DNA of 64,000 nt from contig NZ_JACCBD010000001.1 in assembly GCF_013409595.1 (NCBI RefSeq), forward strand, positions 1,550,001-1,614,000, in the 5' to 3' direction. This DNA comes from Leucobacter aridicollis. GTDB taxonomy: Bacteria; Actinomycetota; Actinomycetes; Actinomycetales; Microbacteriaceae. The position numbers and the translations under genes are program-made. Below are positions 34,052 to 42,329 of this stretch, piece after piece (within the stretch, counting starts at the first letter, position 1; the number at the start of each line of letters is the position of its first letter). The notes under the pieces are model-generated. The model saw nothing but the letters and a program-made list of their open reading frames with translations. It did no database searches and was not told the origin of the DNA.

Positions 34052-35322
34052 GAACATGGACCCCTCCGGTGATCCCGGAGCTTCCCGGTGCCGGCGAAGC
34101 GCCCAAGCTGTTTAATACGGCGAAGGGCAGGCTCGAGCACCCCGCGATCCAGGACGATCGCGCCACACTCTACGTCTGTGGGCTCACCCCGTACGACGCG
34201 ACGCACATCGGGCACGCCTTCACCTACCTGACGTTTGACATCATGCAGCGTGCTTGGCGCGACGCCGGCATCGAGACCGTCTACGCCCAGAACATCACCG
34301 ACATCGACGACCCGCTCCTCGAACGCGCGAACGCGACGAACGTCGACTGGCGGGCCCTCGCCGACGAGCAGATCGGGCTCTACCGCTCGGATATGCACCG
34401 GATCGGGATGATCCCGCCGACGCACTTCGTCGCCGTGACCGAGGCGATCGATGAGATCGCGGACGGTGTCGACAGGCTCATGGAACTCGGTTACGCCTAC
34501 CGCGTGCCGACCCCGGAGTCCGAGGCCGGCGACGACATCTACTTTGACGTCCGCGGCGCCCAGCAGCAGTCGCAGTGGCGGCTCGGCGACGTCGCACCCT
34601 ACGAGCGCGCGCTGCTCGAGACGCTGAGCGCCGAGCGCGGGGGCGATCCGGAGCGCGAGGGCAAGCGAGACGTCCTCGATCCGCTGCTGTGGCGCGCGGC
34701 GCGCGAGGGGGAGCCGAGCTGGGGTTCCGTCGTCGGCGAGGGCAGGCCCGGCTGGCACATCGAATGCACGATCATTGCCCAGCGCGCGCTCGGTGACCTG
34801 TTTACCGTGCAGGGCGGCGGCCACGACCTCGTCTTCCCGCACCACGAGTTCACTGCGGCGCACGCGACGGCGCTCTCGGGCAAGCCGCTCGCGCACGCCT
34901 ACTGTCACGCGGCGCTCGTGTCGTACGACGGGCACAAGATGTCGAAGTCGCGCGGCAACCTCGTTTTCGTGTCGAAGCTGCTCGACGGCACGCACGCCGG
35001 CCACGCTGTCGACCCGTCGGCGATCAGGCTCGCGCTGCTCGCGAATCACTACCGCACCGAGTGGGAGTGGTTCGACAGCGACCTCGAGCGCGCCGAGCGC
35101 AGGCTCACCGCCTGGCGTGAAGGGCTCGAGCGCGTGAGCGCGGAACCGGCGTCGTCGGCCGCCGTGCTGCAGCAGCTGCGCGCAGCCCTCGCCAACGACC
35201 TCGACACCCCGGTCATGCTCGCCACCCTCGACGCGGCGCTCGGCGCCGGAGTTGACGACCCGTGCCTGGTCGCGAACGCCGTTCAGGCGCTGCTCGGCGT
35301 CAGGTTGCAGCCAGAGGAGTAG
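34048..35322 (+). CDS. mshC: Mycothiol synthesis cysteine ligase MshC
   Basis: The product is 424 residues. MshC joins cysteine to GlcN-Ins using ATP in mycothiol synthesis and derives from cysteinyl-tRNA synthetase. [18 protein letters not shown] holds the zinc Cys and HIGH motif in the form typical of MshC. Further zinc ligands are in [10 protein letters not shown] and [11 protein letters not shown], and KMSKSRGN is intact. It starts at GTG overlapping the uppP stop; the uppP-mshC order is a usual actinobacterial arrangement. Presence of this gene indicates a mycothiol-making host. Confidence 0.95.
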   Translation: MRTWTPPVIPELPGAGEAPKLFNTAKGRLEHPAIQDDRATLYVCGLTPYDATHIGHAFTYLTFDIMQRAWRDAGIETVYAQNITDIDDPLLERANATNVDWRALADEQIGLYRSDMHRIGMIPPTHFVAVTEAIDEIADGVDRLMELGYAYRVPTPESEAGDDIYFDVRGAQQQSQWRLGDVAPYERALLETLSAERGGDPEREGKRDVLDPLLWRAAREGEPSWGSVVGEGRPGWHIECTIIAQRALGDLFTVQGGGHDLVFPHHEFTAAHATALSGKPLAHAYCHAALVSYDGHKMSKSRGNLVFVSKLLDGTHAGHAVDPSAIRLALLANHYRTEWEWFDSDLERAERRLTAWREGLERVSAEPASSAAVLQQLRAALANDLDTPVMLATLDAALGAGVDDPCLVANAVQALLGVRLQPEE

Positions 35323-35376
35323 CGGGCCGGCGCCGCCGGTCCGCGTGGATTTCCGCCGTCCGGAGGCGGCCCAGCG

Positions 35377-36408
35377 TTAGCGCTGGGGCGCCTCGGGATC
35401 CTGGCCCTGCTGCTGATCAGGATCGGGATCCTGGCCCTGATCCTGGCCCTGATCCTGGCCGAGGGCCTGATCCTGAACTGCCGATTCGCCCGGCGCGCTG
35501 GCCTCGCCGCGCGCATCCTGTTCGAGGAACTTCTCGAACTCGGCGGCGAGCGCGTCGCCCGTCGTCTCTGCCGCGAGCGCGTCGTCCCGGGCCTCCTCGA
35601 GGCTGCGAATGTAGCGCGTCATGTCGTCGTCGTTTTCCGCGATCCGATTGATGTTCGACTCCCAGTCGGTCGCCTGCGCGAACAGTTCGCCGCGCGGGAT
35701 CACGATGTCGAGCAGTTCCTCGAGCTTGTCGAGGATCGCGAGCGTTGCCTTGGGCGACGGCGCCGAATGCACGTAGTGGGGCACCTGCACCCAGAGGGCG
35801 AGGCTCCCAATCGTCGCGGCCTCGAGCGCCATCTCGATCGCCGTCACGATGCCGACCGGGCCCTCGTAGTCGCTCCGCTCTGCGCCGTAGCGCTCGCGCA
35901 CCTCCGGGTCCTCGGCCGTCACGCTGGTGATGATCGGGCGTGAGTGCGGCGCGTCCGAGTACATGGATCCGAGTAGTACGACGAGGTCGACGCCCCACAC
36001 CTCGGCGAGCTCGACCACCTCGTCGGCGAAGTTCTCCCAGTCACGGCCGGGCTCGTACCCCGGCAGGAAGAACAGGTCGAGTACGGGGGAGCCGTCGATC
36101 CGAGTGATCGCGTCGGCGTCGGCCGCTGGCGCGGCCGCACCCTCCTGACCCGGCCGGTGCACCGTCCCGTACAGCCGCGTGTCCGGCCAGTCGATCGTGC
36201 GTCGACCGCTCTCGTCGCGGTACATGCGCGGACGCTGGAGCTGCAGATCGACGAAGCTCTCGCCCCCGATGACGTGCAGCAGCTCGGCCTTCTGCAGCTT
36301 GATGAGGTGCTGCACCGCCTCAGACGTCGCGTCGCCCGCGTCGCTCCATCCCTGGAACGCAGCGATGAGCACGCGCGGTGCGAGGTCTGGGGCTGTCGAA
36401 TCATTCAC
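35377..36408 (-). CDS. PAC2-family protein with Q/D-rich C-terminal repeats
   Basis: The product is 343 residues. The PAC2 domain (proteasome assembly chaperone type) covers residues 10-260: LIAAFQGWSDAGDATSEAVQ, FFLPGYEPGRDWENFADEVV, LLGSMYSDAPHSRP and LWVQVPHYVHSAPSPKA. The role in bacteria is unproven. The last 40 residues are QDQGQDQG-type repeats coded by a 12-base tandem repeat (35427-35460). GTG 36408 is the start. A hairpin over the stop codon (CCAGCG-TTAG-CGCTGG, 35371-35386) may terminate transcription. Confidence 0.88.
   Translation of the reverse strand: MNDSTAPDLAPRVLIAAFQGWSDAGDATSEAVQHLIKLQKAELLHVIGGESFVDLQLQRPRMYRDESGRRTIDWPDTRLYGTVHRPGQEGAAAPAADADAITRIDGSPVLDLFFLPGYEPGRDWENFADEVVELAEVWGVDLVVLLGSMYSDAPHSRPIITSVTAEDPEVRERYGAERSDYEGPVGIVTAIEMALEAATIGSLALWVQVPHYVHSAPSPKATLAILDKLEELLDIVIPRGELFAQATDWESNINRIAENDDDMTRYIRSLEEARDDALAAETTGDALAAEFEKFLEQDARGEASAPGESAVQDQALGQDQGQDQGQDPDPDQQQGQDPEAPQR
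35427..35460 (-). repeat. 12-bp coding microsatellite in the PAC2 gene
   Basis: GATCCTGGCCCT is repeated at 35427 and 35439, with a partial copy at 35451-35460. It encodes the QDQG tract on the minus strand. A similar GATCCT hexamer repeat codes for DQDQD in the oxidase gene near 17823-17840. Such repeats can change length by slippage in frame. Confidence 0.7.
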
Positions 36409-36505
36409 CTCACCAGACTATCCCCAGGTCGCGCGGCGGCTGCGCGTGGCGGCGGGCCGCGGCGTGCCAGGCGAGCCGGGCTGCGCTGGCGATAGGATTG
36501 TGAGA

Positions 36506-38353
36506 ATGACGACTGCGACGACATCCGGCCGGCCGGCTGCCGCCCTCTGGGACATGGACGGCACCATCATCGACTCCGAGCCGCTGTGGATCGCCGCCGA
36601 GATGGCGATGCTTGAGCGCTACGGGCTCGCGTTCCCCCCGGGAACGGAGACGCAGCTCGTTGGGCTCGGGCTCACCGCCGCCGCAGAGCGCTTCCAGCAG
36701 ATTGGCGTGCCTCTGAGCGTCGACGAGATCATCGCCGAGTGGTCGCGTGCGCTCGTCGCCGGCCTCGCGACTGACGCGCCCCGCTGGATGCCGGGGGCGC
36801 TCGAGCTGCTCGCGGAGTTCCGGGAGCTCGGGGTGCCGAACGTGCTCGTCACGATGTCGGTGCGGCCGATCGCGGATGCGGTCGTCGCGCTCCTGCCCGA
36901 GGGCACGTTCGCCGCCGTCGTCGCTGGCGACGAGGTGGCGCACGAGAAACCGCACCCTGACCCCTACCGGCGCGGCGCGGCCGCCGTCGGCGCCGCGGCC
37001 CCAGACTGCATCGCGTTCGAAGACTCCCGGCCAGGCGTCACGTCGGCAATCGCGGCTGGCGCAGTCGTCGTCGCGACGCCAGGCATCGTGCCGCTCGAAG
37101 CGGGTCTCGCGCACGACACCCGCACCACGCTTCAGGGGCTCGACGCAGCCGGAGCGAGCGCCCTGTGGGCGCGCCACCGCACCCACTCAACCGAGGAGAA
37201 CACTGTGACCACTCACGAGCACCCCGCCGCCGAGGCGCCGGACACCGCGGCTCCGGCCGCCGCTGCCGTGGCAACCCCCGCACTTCGCGGGCCATTCCAG
37301 CTCGGCGACCGCGTGCAGCTCACGGGCCCGAAGGGGCGGATGAACACGATCACGCTCGAGGCCGGCGGAGAGTTCCACAGCCACAAGGGCATGATCCGGC
37401 ACGACGACATCGTCGGCGTCCCCGACGCGTCGGTCATCGCGAACAGCAACGGCGAGGAGTACCTCGCCCTGCGACCGCTGCTCTCCGACTTCGTGATGTC
37501 GATGCCGCGCGGCGCGGCGATCGTCTACCCGAAGGACGCGGCGCAGATCATCTCGCTCGCCGACATCTTCCCTGGCGCGCGGGTCGTTGAGGCAGGCGTC
37601 GGCTCCGGCGCGCTCTCGCTCCACCTGCTGCGCGCGGTCGGGCCCGAGGGTGAGGTGCACTCGTTCGAGCGGCGCGAAGAGTTCGCCGACATCGCGCGCG
37701 CGAACGCCCGCGCCTACGCCGGTGAGGATCCCGCGAACTGGACGGTGCGCGTCGGCGACCTCCAGGAGGCCCTGCCGAGCGCGCTCGAGTCGGGTTCCGT
37801 CGACCGCGTGGTGCTCGACATGCTCGCGCCGTGGGAGTGCGTCGGCGTGACCGCCGAGGCGCTCGCGCCCGGCGGCGTCGTGATCTGCTACGTCGCGACC
37901 GTCACGCAGCTCTCGCGCACCGTCGAGGAGTTCCGGCGCTCGGGGCTGTTCACGCACCCGCAGGCGTCGGAGACGATGGTCCGCGGTTGGCACGTCGAGG
38001 GCCTCGCGGTGCGTCCCGATCACCGGATGGTCGGACACACCGGCTTCCTCGTCACCGCGCGCAAGCTCGCTCCCGGGACGAACCTGCCGAGCCTGAAGCG
38101 CCGCGCGTCGAAGAGTGACTTCACCGACGCCGACATGGCGAGCTGGCTGCCCGACATGGGCGCCGACGGCGACCCCGGCGCGTGGAGCGAGGAGAACGTC
38201 GGCCAGCTCGTGAAGAGCGACAAGATCCTCCGCAAGAAGGCGCGCGAGGCCAAGCGGATCGCGGATCACCGCGTCGGCACCAGCGAGGGCGTGACGGACA
38301 CGGCGGACGCGGCGGAAGCCGCCGAGACCGCGCCCGACGAGCGCAGCCAGTAA
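36506..38353 (+). CDS. HAD phosphatase domain continuing in frame into TrmI (open fusion, 615 codons)
   Basis: Codons 1-233 encode a HAD-superfamily phosphatase with LWDMDGTIIDSEP (nucleophile Asp), a cap domain, VLVTMSV, HEKPHPDPY (Lys) and FEDSRPGV (acidic motif), similar to beta-phosphoglucomutase or sugar phosphatases. There is no stop codon after the HAD domain; the frame runs straight into the TrmI gene through THSTEENTVTTHEH. GAGGAG and a GTG at 37205 suggest that TrmI is also started separately. ATG 36506 is the HAD start (GTG 36500 possible). Either a real two-domain protein is made, or the HAD stop has been lost. Confidence 0.75.
   Translation: MTTATTSGRPAAALWDMDGTIIDSEPLWIAAEMAMLERYGLAFPPGTETQLVGLGLTAAAERFQQIGVPLSVDEIIAEWSRALVAGLATDAPRWMPGALELLAEFRELGVPNVLVTMSVRPIADAVVALLPEGTFAAVVAGDEVAHEKPHPDPYRRGAAAVGAAAPDCIAFEDSRPGVTSAIAAGAVVVATPGIVPLEAGLAHDTRTTLQGLDAAGASALWARHRTHSTEENTVTTHEHPAAEAPDTAAPAAAAVATPALRGPFQLGDRVQLTGPKGRMNTITLEAGGEFHSHKGMIRHDDIVGVPDASVIANSNGEEYLALRPLLSDFVMSMPRGAAIVYPKDAAQIISLADIFPGARVVEAGVGSGALSLHLLRAVGPEGEVHSFERREEFADIARANARAYAGEDPANWTVRVGDLQEALPSALESGSVDRVVLDMLAPWECVGVTAEALAPGGVVICYVATVTQLSRTVEEFRRSGLFTHPQASETMVRGWHVEGLAVRPDHRMVGHTGFLVTARKLAPGTNLPSLKRRASKSDFTDADMASWLPDMGADGDPGAWSEENVGQLVKSDKILRKKAREAKRIADHRVGTSEGVTDTADAAEAAETAPDERSQ
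37205..38353 (+). CDS. trmI: tRNA (adenine58-N1)-methyltransferase TrmI (internal GTG start)
   Basis: The product is 382 residues if started at GTG 37205, which has GAGGAG 6 bases upstream. TrmI makes m1A58 in the T-loop of tRNAs using SAM. Motifs are FQLGDRVQLTGPKGR, the HSHKGMIRHDDIVG linker, the SAM site VVEAGVGSGALSLHLLRAVG and the catalytic VLDMLAPWE. An Ala/Pro/Glu-rich N-terminal stretch of about 25 residues and a Lys-rich tail are extra. It is in frame with the upstream HAD domain (see the fused entry). Confidence 0.85.
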   Translation: MTTHEHPAAEAPDTAAPAAAAVATPALRGPFQLGDRVQLTGPKGRMNTITLEAGGEFHSHKGMIRHDDIVGVPDASVIANSNGEEYLALRPLLSDFVMSMPRGAAIVYPKDAAQIISLADIFPGARVVEAGVGSGALSLHLLRAVGPEGEVHSFERREEFADIARANARAYAGEDPANWTVRVGDLQEALPSALESGSVDRVVLDMLAPWECVGVTAEALAPGGVVICYVATVTQLSRTVEEFRRSGLFTHPQASETMVRGWHVEGLAVRPDHRMVGHTGFLVTARKLAPGTNLPSLKRRASKSDFTDADMASWLPDMGADGDPGAWSEENVGQLVKSDKILRKKAREAKRIADHRVGTSEGVTDTADAAEAAETAPDERSQ

Positions 38354-38421
38354 GACCAGACCCCCAGCGCGCACCCGGTAGGATGGCCAGGTTCGCATTC
38401 GACGCACTCGAGAGGTGTTCC

Positions 38422-39360
38422 ATGCTTCGTCGCATTGCCCCAGCGGTCCTCACCGTTGCTGTTTCCGCTGCAGTCCTCACCGGCTGCAGCTCGGCTGACA
38501 CAGTCGTTGTCGATCGCGCCGACTGCACCCCGACGCTTGGCGCTGGCGCGCTGAGCGACAGCGTCGTCGTGCTCGGCGGGTTTGGCACCGTGCCTGAGGT
38601 CTCGATCCCCGCAGATACCGACGCGTCGGTGTCGCAGCGGTCGATCGTCGACAGCGCCGCCGTGAAGGCTGGCGCACAGCCGGCAGGCAACAACACGATC
38701 GCCTCGGTGAACTTCGCGTTCTACGATCAGGGCACCGGCGAGAAGCTGTTCGAAAGCGCCGGGTTCGGCGGGCAGAACTCGACGAACGAGTTCTTCATGG
38801 TTTCGGACGAGTCGATGAACCCGCTCACCGCGGCCGTCGAGTGCGCGGTCCCCGGTGAGCGCGTCGTGCTCGCGCTGAGCCCGGAGGATGCGCTGCCGCT
38901 GCGTCAGCAGATCGGTGGCACCCCGGAGGCGGCGCTCATCGCCGTGATGGATGTCGAGGGTGTGTCCGACCTCCAGGCTTCGGGCCGCTCGAAGGGGCTG
39001 CCGAACGGCTTCCCCGCGGTCGTCACCGACGAGAACGGTGTGCCCGGCGTCGTGCTTCCCCCGCGGGATGCGCCTGTCGGGATCGAGTCCGGCGTGCGCA
39101 TCGCAGGCAAGGGTGAAACTGTTCCGGCGGAGGGGCGGCTGCTCGTGCAGATGCTCGCCGTGAGCTGGGACGGCTCGGTGCTCTCGAACACCTGGACCGC
39201 CGGCGGGCCGCAGCTGCTCCCAGGCGAGACCGAATCCGAGGCGCAGGGTCTCGCCTTCCGCGAGGAGCTCACGGGTAAGAAGGTCGGCTCGCAGGTCGTC
39301 GTCACCGAGGGCGGGGACAACGCCCGCGTGATGGTGCTCGACATTCTCGCGGTGGGATAA
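38422..39360 (+). CDS. FKBP-like peptidyl-prolyl isomerase lipoprotein
   Basis: The product is 312 residues. A lipoprotein signal peptide ends in the lipobox LTGC (Cys near residue 21), so the mature protein is membrane-anchored outside the cell. Two FKBP-like regions are suggested, the second around VRIAGKGETVPAEGRLLVQMLAVSWDGSVL. Many catalytic FKBP aromatic residues are hard to place, so isomerase activity is uncertain. It lies 13 bases before pafB. In related actinobacteria a similar FKBP lipoprotein stands just upstream of pafB. Confidence 0.8.
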   Translation: MLRRIAPAVLTVAVSAAVLTGCSSADTVVVDRADCTPTLGAGALSDSVVVLGGFGTVPEVSIPADTDASVSQRSIVDSAAVKAGAQPAGNNTIASVNFAFYDQGTGEKLFESAGFGGQNSTNEFFMVSDESMNPLTAAVECAVPGERVVLALSPEDALPLRQQIGGTPEAALIAVMDVEGVSDLQASGRSKGLPNGFPAVVTDENGVPGVVLPPRDAPVGIESGVRIAGKGETVPAEGRLLVQMLAVSWDGSVLSNTWTAGGPQLLPGETESEAQGLAFREELTGKKVGSQVVVTEGGDNARVMVLDILAVG

Positions 39361-39373
39361 CGCGGGGTCACCA

Positions 39374-40423
39374 GTGGCCCGGTCGAAGGTTCCGAGCGAA
39401 GAACGCGTCTTCAGTCTCGTGCTCGCACTCGTTGCGAGCACGAGCGGTCTGACGAAGCACGAGCTGCTCTCGTCGGTGTACGGCTACTCCGACAGGTATC
39501 GCGAGGACGCGCAGCGGGCATCGCTCGAGCGCCAGTTCGAGCGCGACAAGGAGCAGCTGCGCGAGCTCGGCATCCCCGTCGAGGCTGTCGACTCCCCGGG
39601 TGAGCCGGGCAACAACCAGCACACGCGCTACCGGATCTCGAAGGCGGCGCTCCAGGTCCCCGCGGGTCTGACATTCACCGACAGGGAGCTCATGATGCTC
39701 CGCATGGCGGTGCTCGCCTGGCGCGAGGGGAGCCTCACGGACGACGCCAGACGCGCCGCGATGAAGCTCGAGTCGCTTGGCGGCGGCCGCGACGCGCTGA
39801 GCATCGGCGTGAACGCGGGCTTCGGCACGGCTGAGCCCTCGGCGCCCGCGCTGCTCGCCGCCGTGGAGGCGGGGCAGCTCGTCGAGTTCGACTATCAGCT
39901 TCCAGACCGCGACACGCCCCTCACGCGGCGCGTCTACCCGCTGCAGCTCCACCGGTTCGAGGGGCGGTGGCACCTCATCGCGTTCGACGCGCACCGGGCC
40001 GCGACGCGCGTCTTCTTGCTTGCCCGGATCTCGGGGCCCGTCAGTGTGTGCCTGCCCGCGGACGACGACCCCGATCGGCCGAGCGCGCCCGCGGCGCTCA
40101 TCGAGCGCGCGGTGAGCGACATGCACGAGCTCCAGCTCGCCACCCGCGTGACGGTCCGCGTGCGGACGCACTCGCGCGCAGACGCTCGCTTGGCACGCGG
40201 CGCTCAGGTGCGCTCGGAGGACGCCGGATCGCGCGTGCTCGAGTTCGGCACGGTCGACCTGCACGAGCTCGCCGCGATCATCGCGAGCTACGGCTCGGAC
40301 GCCGTCGCCCTCGAACCGCCGGAGCTGCGCGCCCGCGCGATCGACCTGCTGCGCGCGGTCGACGCGACGCACGGCGGGGGAGCGAGCTCGCCCGTCACCG
40401 AGCCTGACGGGGGGAGCCGCTGA
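39374..40423 (+). CDS. pafB: WYL-domain transcriptional regulator PafB
   Basis: The product is 349 residues: an N-terminal helix-turn-helix (SKVPSEERVFSLVLALVAS), a WYL domain (about 155-235; LVEFDYQLPDR and GRWHLIAFD) and a C-terminal WCX domain. PafB with PafC activates the LexA/RecA-independent DNA damage response in mycobacteria, apparently by sensing single-stranded DNA. GTG 39374 is the start. TGATG overlap with pafC (40421-40425) couples the two. Confidence 0.9.
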   Translation: MARSKVPSEERVFSLVLALVASTSGLTKHELLSSVYGYSDRYREDAQRASLERQFERDKEQLRELGIPVEAVDSPGEPGNNQHTRYRISKAALQVPAGLTFTDRELMMLRMAVLAWREGSLTDDARRAAMKLESLGGGRDALSIGVNAGFGTAEPSAPALLAAVEAGQLVEFDYQLPDRDTPLTRRVYPLQLHRFEGRWHLIAFDAHRAATRVFLLARISGPVSVCLPADDDPDRPSAPAALIERAVSDMHELQLATRVTVRVRTHSRADARLARGAQVRSEDAGSRVLEFGTVDLHELAAIIASYGSDAVALEPPELRARAIDLLRAVDATHGGGASSPVTEPDGGSR

Positions 40424-41409
40424 TGGCGAGACCACTGCTCGCAAGCGACAAGGTGCTGCTGCTGCTGTCGCTTGTGCCCTACCTCCGGGAGCACGGCCCG
40501 ACGCCCATTCCCGAGCTTGCGCGCACCTTCGAGGTCGAACCGCGGATGCTTCGGAGCCTCATCGGGTTCCTCGGCACCGCTGGCATTCCCGGAGAGACGC
40601 TGTCCTACCAGCACAACGACCTATTCGACATTGATTGGGACGAGTTCGAGGAGCGCGACACCGTCTCGCTCACGCAGACCGTCGCGATCGACGACACACC
40701 CCGATTTACGGGCGTCGAGACCGCAGCGCTGCTCGCCGGGCTCGCCGCCCTCAAGCCGCTCCTTGCCCCGGCTGATGCCCAGGTGGCGGCGGACCTCGGT
40801 GCGCGCCTCGGCGCCGCCATGGGGTCGACCCCGGTGCCCTCGGTCGCGGTGTCTCAGGGCGACGCCGACAGCAACCTTTCGCTCATCGTCGGTGCCATCG
40901 AGCGCGGCGACCGCCTGCGGTTCTCCTACCGCGACGCCGCCGGCGCCGAGAGCGCGCGAACGGTCGATCCCGCGTCGCTCACCGACCGCGAGGGCACCTG
41001 GTACCTGCACGGCTACAACGTCGAACGCGACGCCGACCGCACGTTCAGCGTCGCCCAGATCAGCGACCTGAGCGTCGCCCAGATCAGCGACCTGAGCGTC
41101 GCCGGTGGCGAGGCCGCGTCCCCGGCTCCCTCCGGCGCACTCGCCGAGCGCTCGGGAACCGAGATCCTCGCCGTCGTTCCGACGCGTCTGCTTGGCGCGA
41201 TCCGCGGCTTCGCCCCCGAGGTCGTCGCGAAGCACGAGCGTGCGCTGCCCGAGGGGACCTGCCTGGTGCGCGTCGACGCCTGGCATCCCGGCGCAGCGGT
41301 CCGGCTCGCGCAGCACGGGCCTGGGGAGATCGAGATTGTCGCCCCGCTCGCGGCCCGCGCCGCCGTGAGCGAGTGGGCCGAGTCCGCCCTCCGCGCGTAC
41401 GGCGAGTAG
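40423..41409 (+). CDS. pafC: WYL-domain transcriptional regulator PafC
   Basis: The product is 328 residues and the partner of PafB. Helix-turn-helix at residues 5-55, WYL domain around 145-215 (LRFSYRDAAGAE, TWYLHGYNVERD), then a WCX-like domain. A 24-base perfect tandem duplication (41047-41070 and 41071-41094) inserts SVAQISDL twice in the strand after the WYL core, in frame. PafBC-dependent promoters control recombination and repair genes in other actinobacteria. Confidence 0.9.
   Translation: MARPLLASDKVLLLLSLVPYLREHGPTPIPELARTFEVEPRMLRSLIGFLGTAGIPGETLSYQHNDLFDIDWDEFEERDTVSLTQTVAIDDTPRFTGVETAALLAGLAALKPLLAPADAQVAADLGARLGAAMGSTPVPSVAVSQGDADSNLSLIVGAIERGDRLRFSYRDAAGAESARTVDPASLTDREGTWYLHGYNVERDADRTFSVAQISDLSVAQISDLSVAGGEAASPAPSGALAERSGTEILAVVPTRLLGAIRGFAPEVVAKHERALPEGTCLVRVDAWHPGAAVRLAQHGPGEIEIVAPLAARAAVSEWAESALRAYGE
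41047..41094 (+). repeat. 24-bp tandem duplication inside pafC
   Basis: A 24-base unit starting AGCGTCGCCCAGATC occurs twice without a mismatch and is followed by the first 6 bases of a third copy. It adds eight residues to PafC and keeps the frame. The perfect identity points to a recent slippage event. Confidence 0.85.
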
Positions 41410-41447
41410 CGCGGCGGCCGCCAGCCAGAAAACGATACACTGACGCC

Positions 41448-42329
41448 ATGGCGAAAGAGGGACGCGAGCCGCGCAACCGGGAAGGGCGAATGAGCCTTGG
41501 CGAGCACCTCGTCGAACTCCGAAAGCGCCTGATCTACGTCGCGATTGGGCTCGCTATCGGCCTCGTCGGCGGCTTCCTCGCCGTCGACTGGGTGTGGGAC
41601 ATGCTGCGGGAGCCGATCAACGCGCTCCAACTGCAGGGGCGCAACGCGACCCTCACGTACGGTGCGATCACCGAGGCGTTCGACCTGCGGATCCAGATCG
41701 CGCTGTTTATCGCGGTCGTGATCTCCGCTCCGATCTGGCTGTACCAGGTGTGGGCGTTCCTCGCGCCAGGACTCAACCGCAAGGAAAAGCTGTACGGCGT
41801 CGGGTTCCTCGCGGCCGCCGTTCCGCTGTTCCTCGCCGGGGTCTACGCGGCCTGGTCGGTGCTGCCGAACATCGTCCGGCTGATGTCGACGTTCCAGCCG
41901 TCAGAGGACGCGTTCTTCTTGAGCGCCAGGCTCTACATCGACTTCTCGGTGAAACTCATGCTGGCAGTCGGTGTCGGCTTCGTGATGCCCGTCGTCCTCG
42001 TGATGCTGAACTTCGTCGGGATCATTCGCGGCAAGACGATTCTCAAGGGCTGGCGCGTCGCGATCCTCATCATCGTGCTCTTCGCCGCCCTCACCACGCC
42101 GGCGGCAGACCTCTGGAGCATGTTCCTCCTCGCCGTGCCCATGGTGCTGCTCTACTTCATCGCGGTCGGCATCGCGATGCTGCACGACCGCCGCGTCGAC
42201 AAGCGGCGCGCTGCGGAGTTCGCCGAGTACGGCGTCGACCTCAGCGCCCCCGATCTCAGGGAACTCGATGACGACGACACCCCGACTGCCCGGCCCACTC
42301 AGCCCCGAGAGGCAAACACAGACACGTGA
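41448..42329 (+). CDS. tatC: Sec-independent translocase subunit TatC
   Basis: The product is 293 residues with six membrane helices. TatC is the twin-arginine signal receptor. Conserved features are the N-terminal MSLGEHLVELRKRL with the essential Glu, the YQVWAFLAPGL loop, and the periplasmic proline/acidic turns (LYIDFSVKLMLAVG). A tatA gene, often found between pafC and tatC, is absent in the 38-base gap. The stop overlaps the helicase start by GTGA (42326-42329). Confidence 0.95.
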   Translation: MAKEGREPRNREGRMSLGEHLVELRKRLIYVAIGLAIGLVGGFLAVDWVWDMLREPINALQLQGRNATLTYGAITEAFDLRIQIALFIAVVISAPIWLYQVWAFLAPGLNRKEKLYGVGFLAAAVPLFLAGVYAAWSVLPNIVRLMSTFQPSEDAFFLSARLYIDFSVKLMLAVGVGFVMPVVLVMLNFVGIIRGKTILKGWRVAILIIVLFAALTTPAADLWSMFLLAVPMVLLYFIAVGIAMLHDRRVDKRRAAEFAEYGVDLSAPDLRELDDDDTPTARPTQPREANTDT

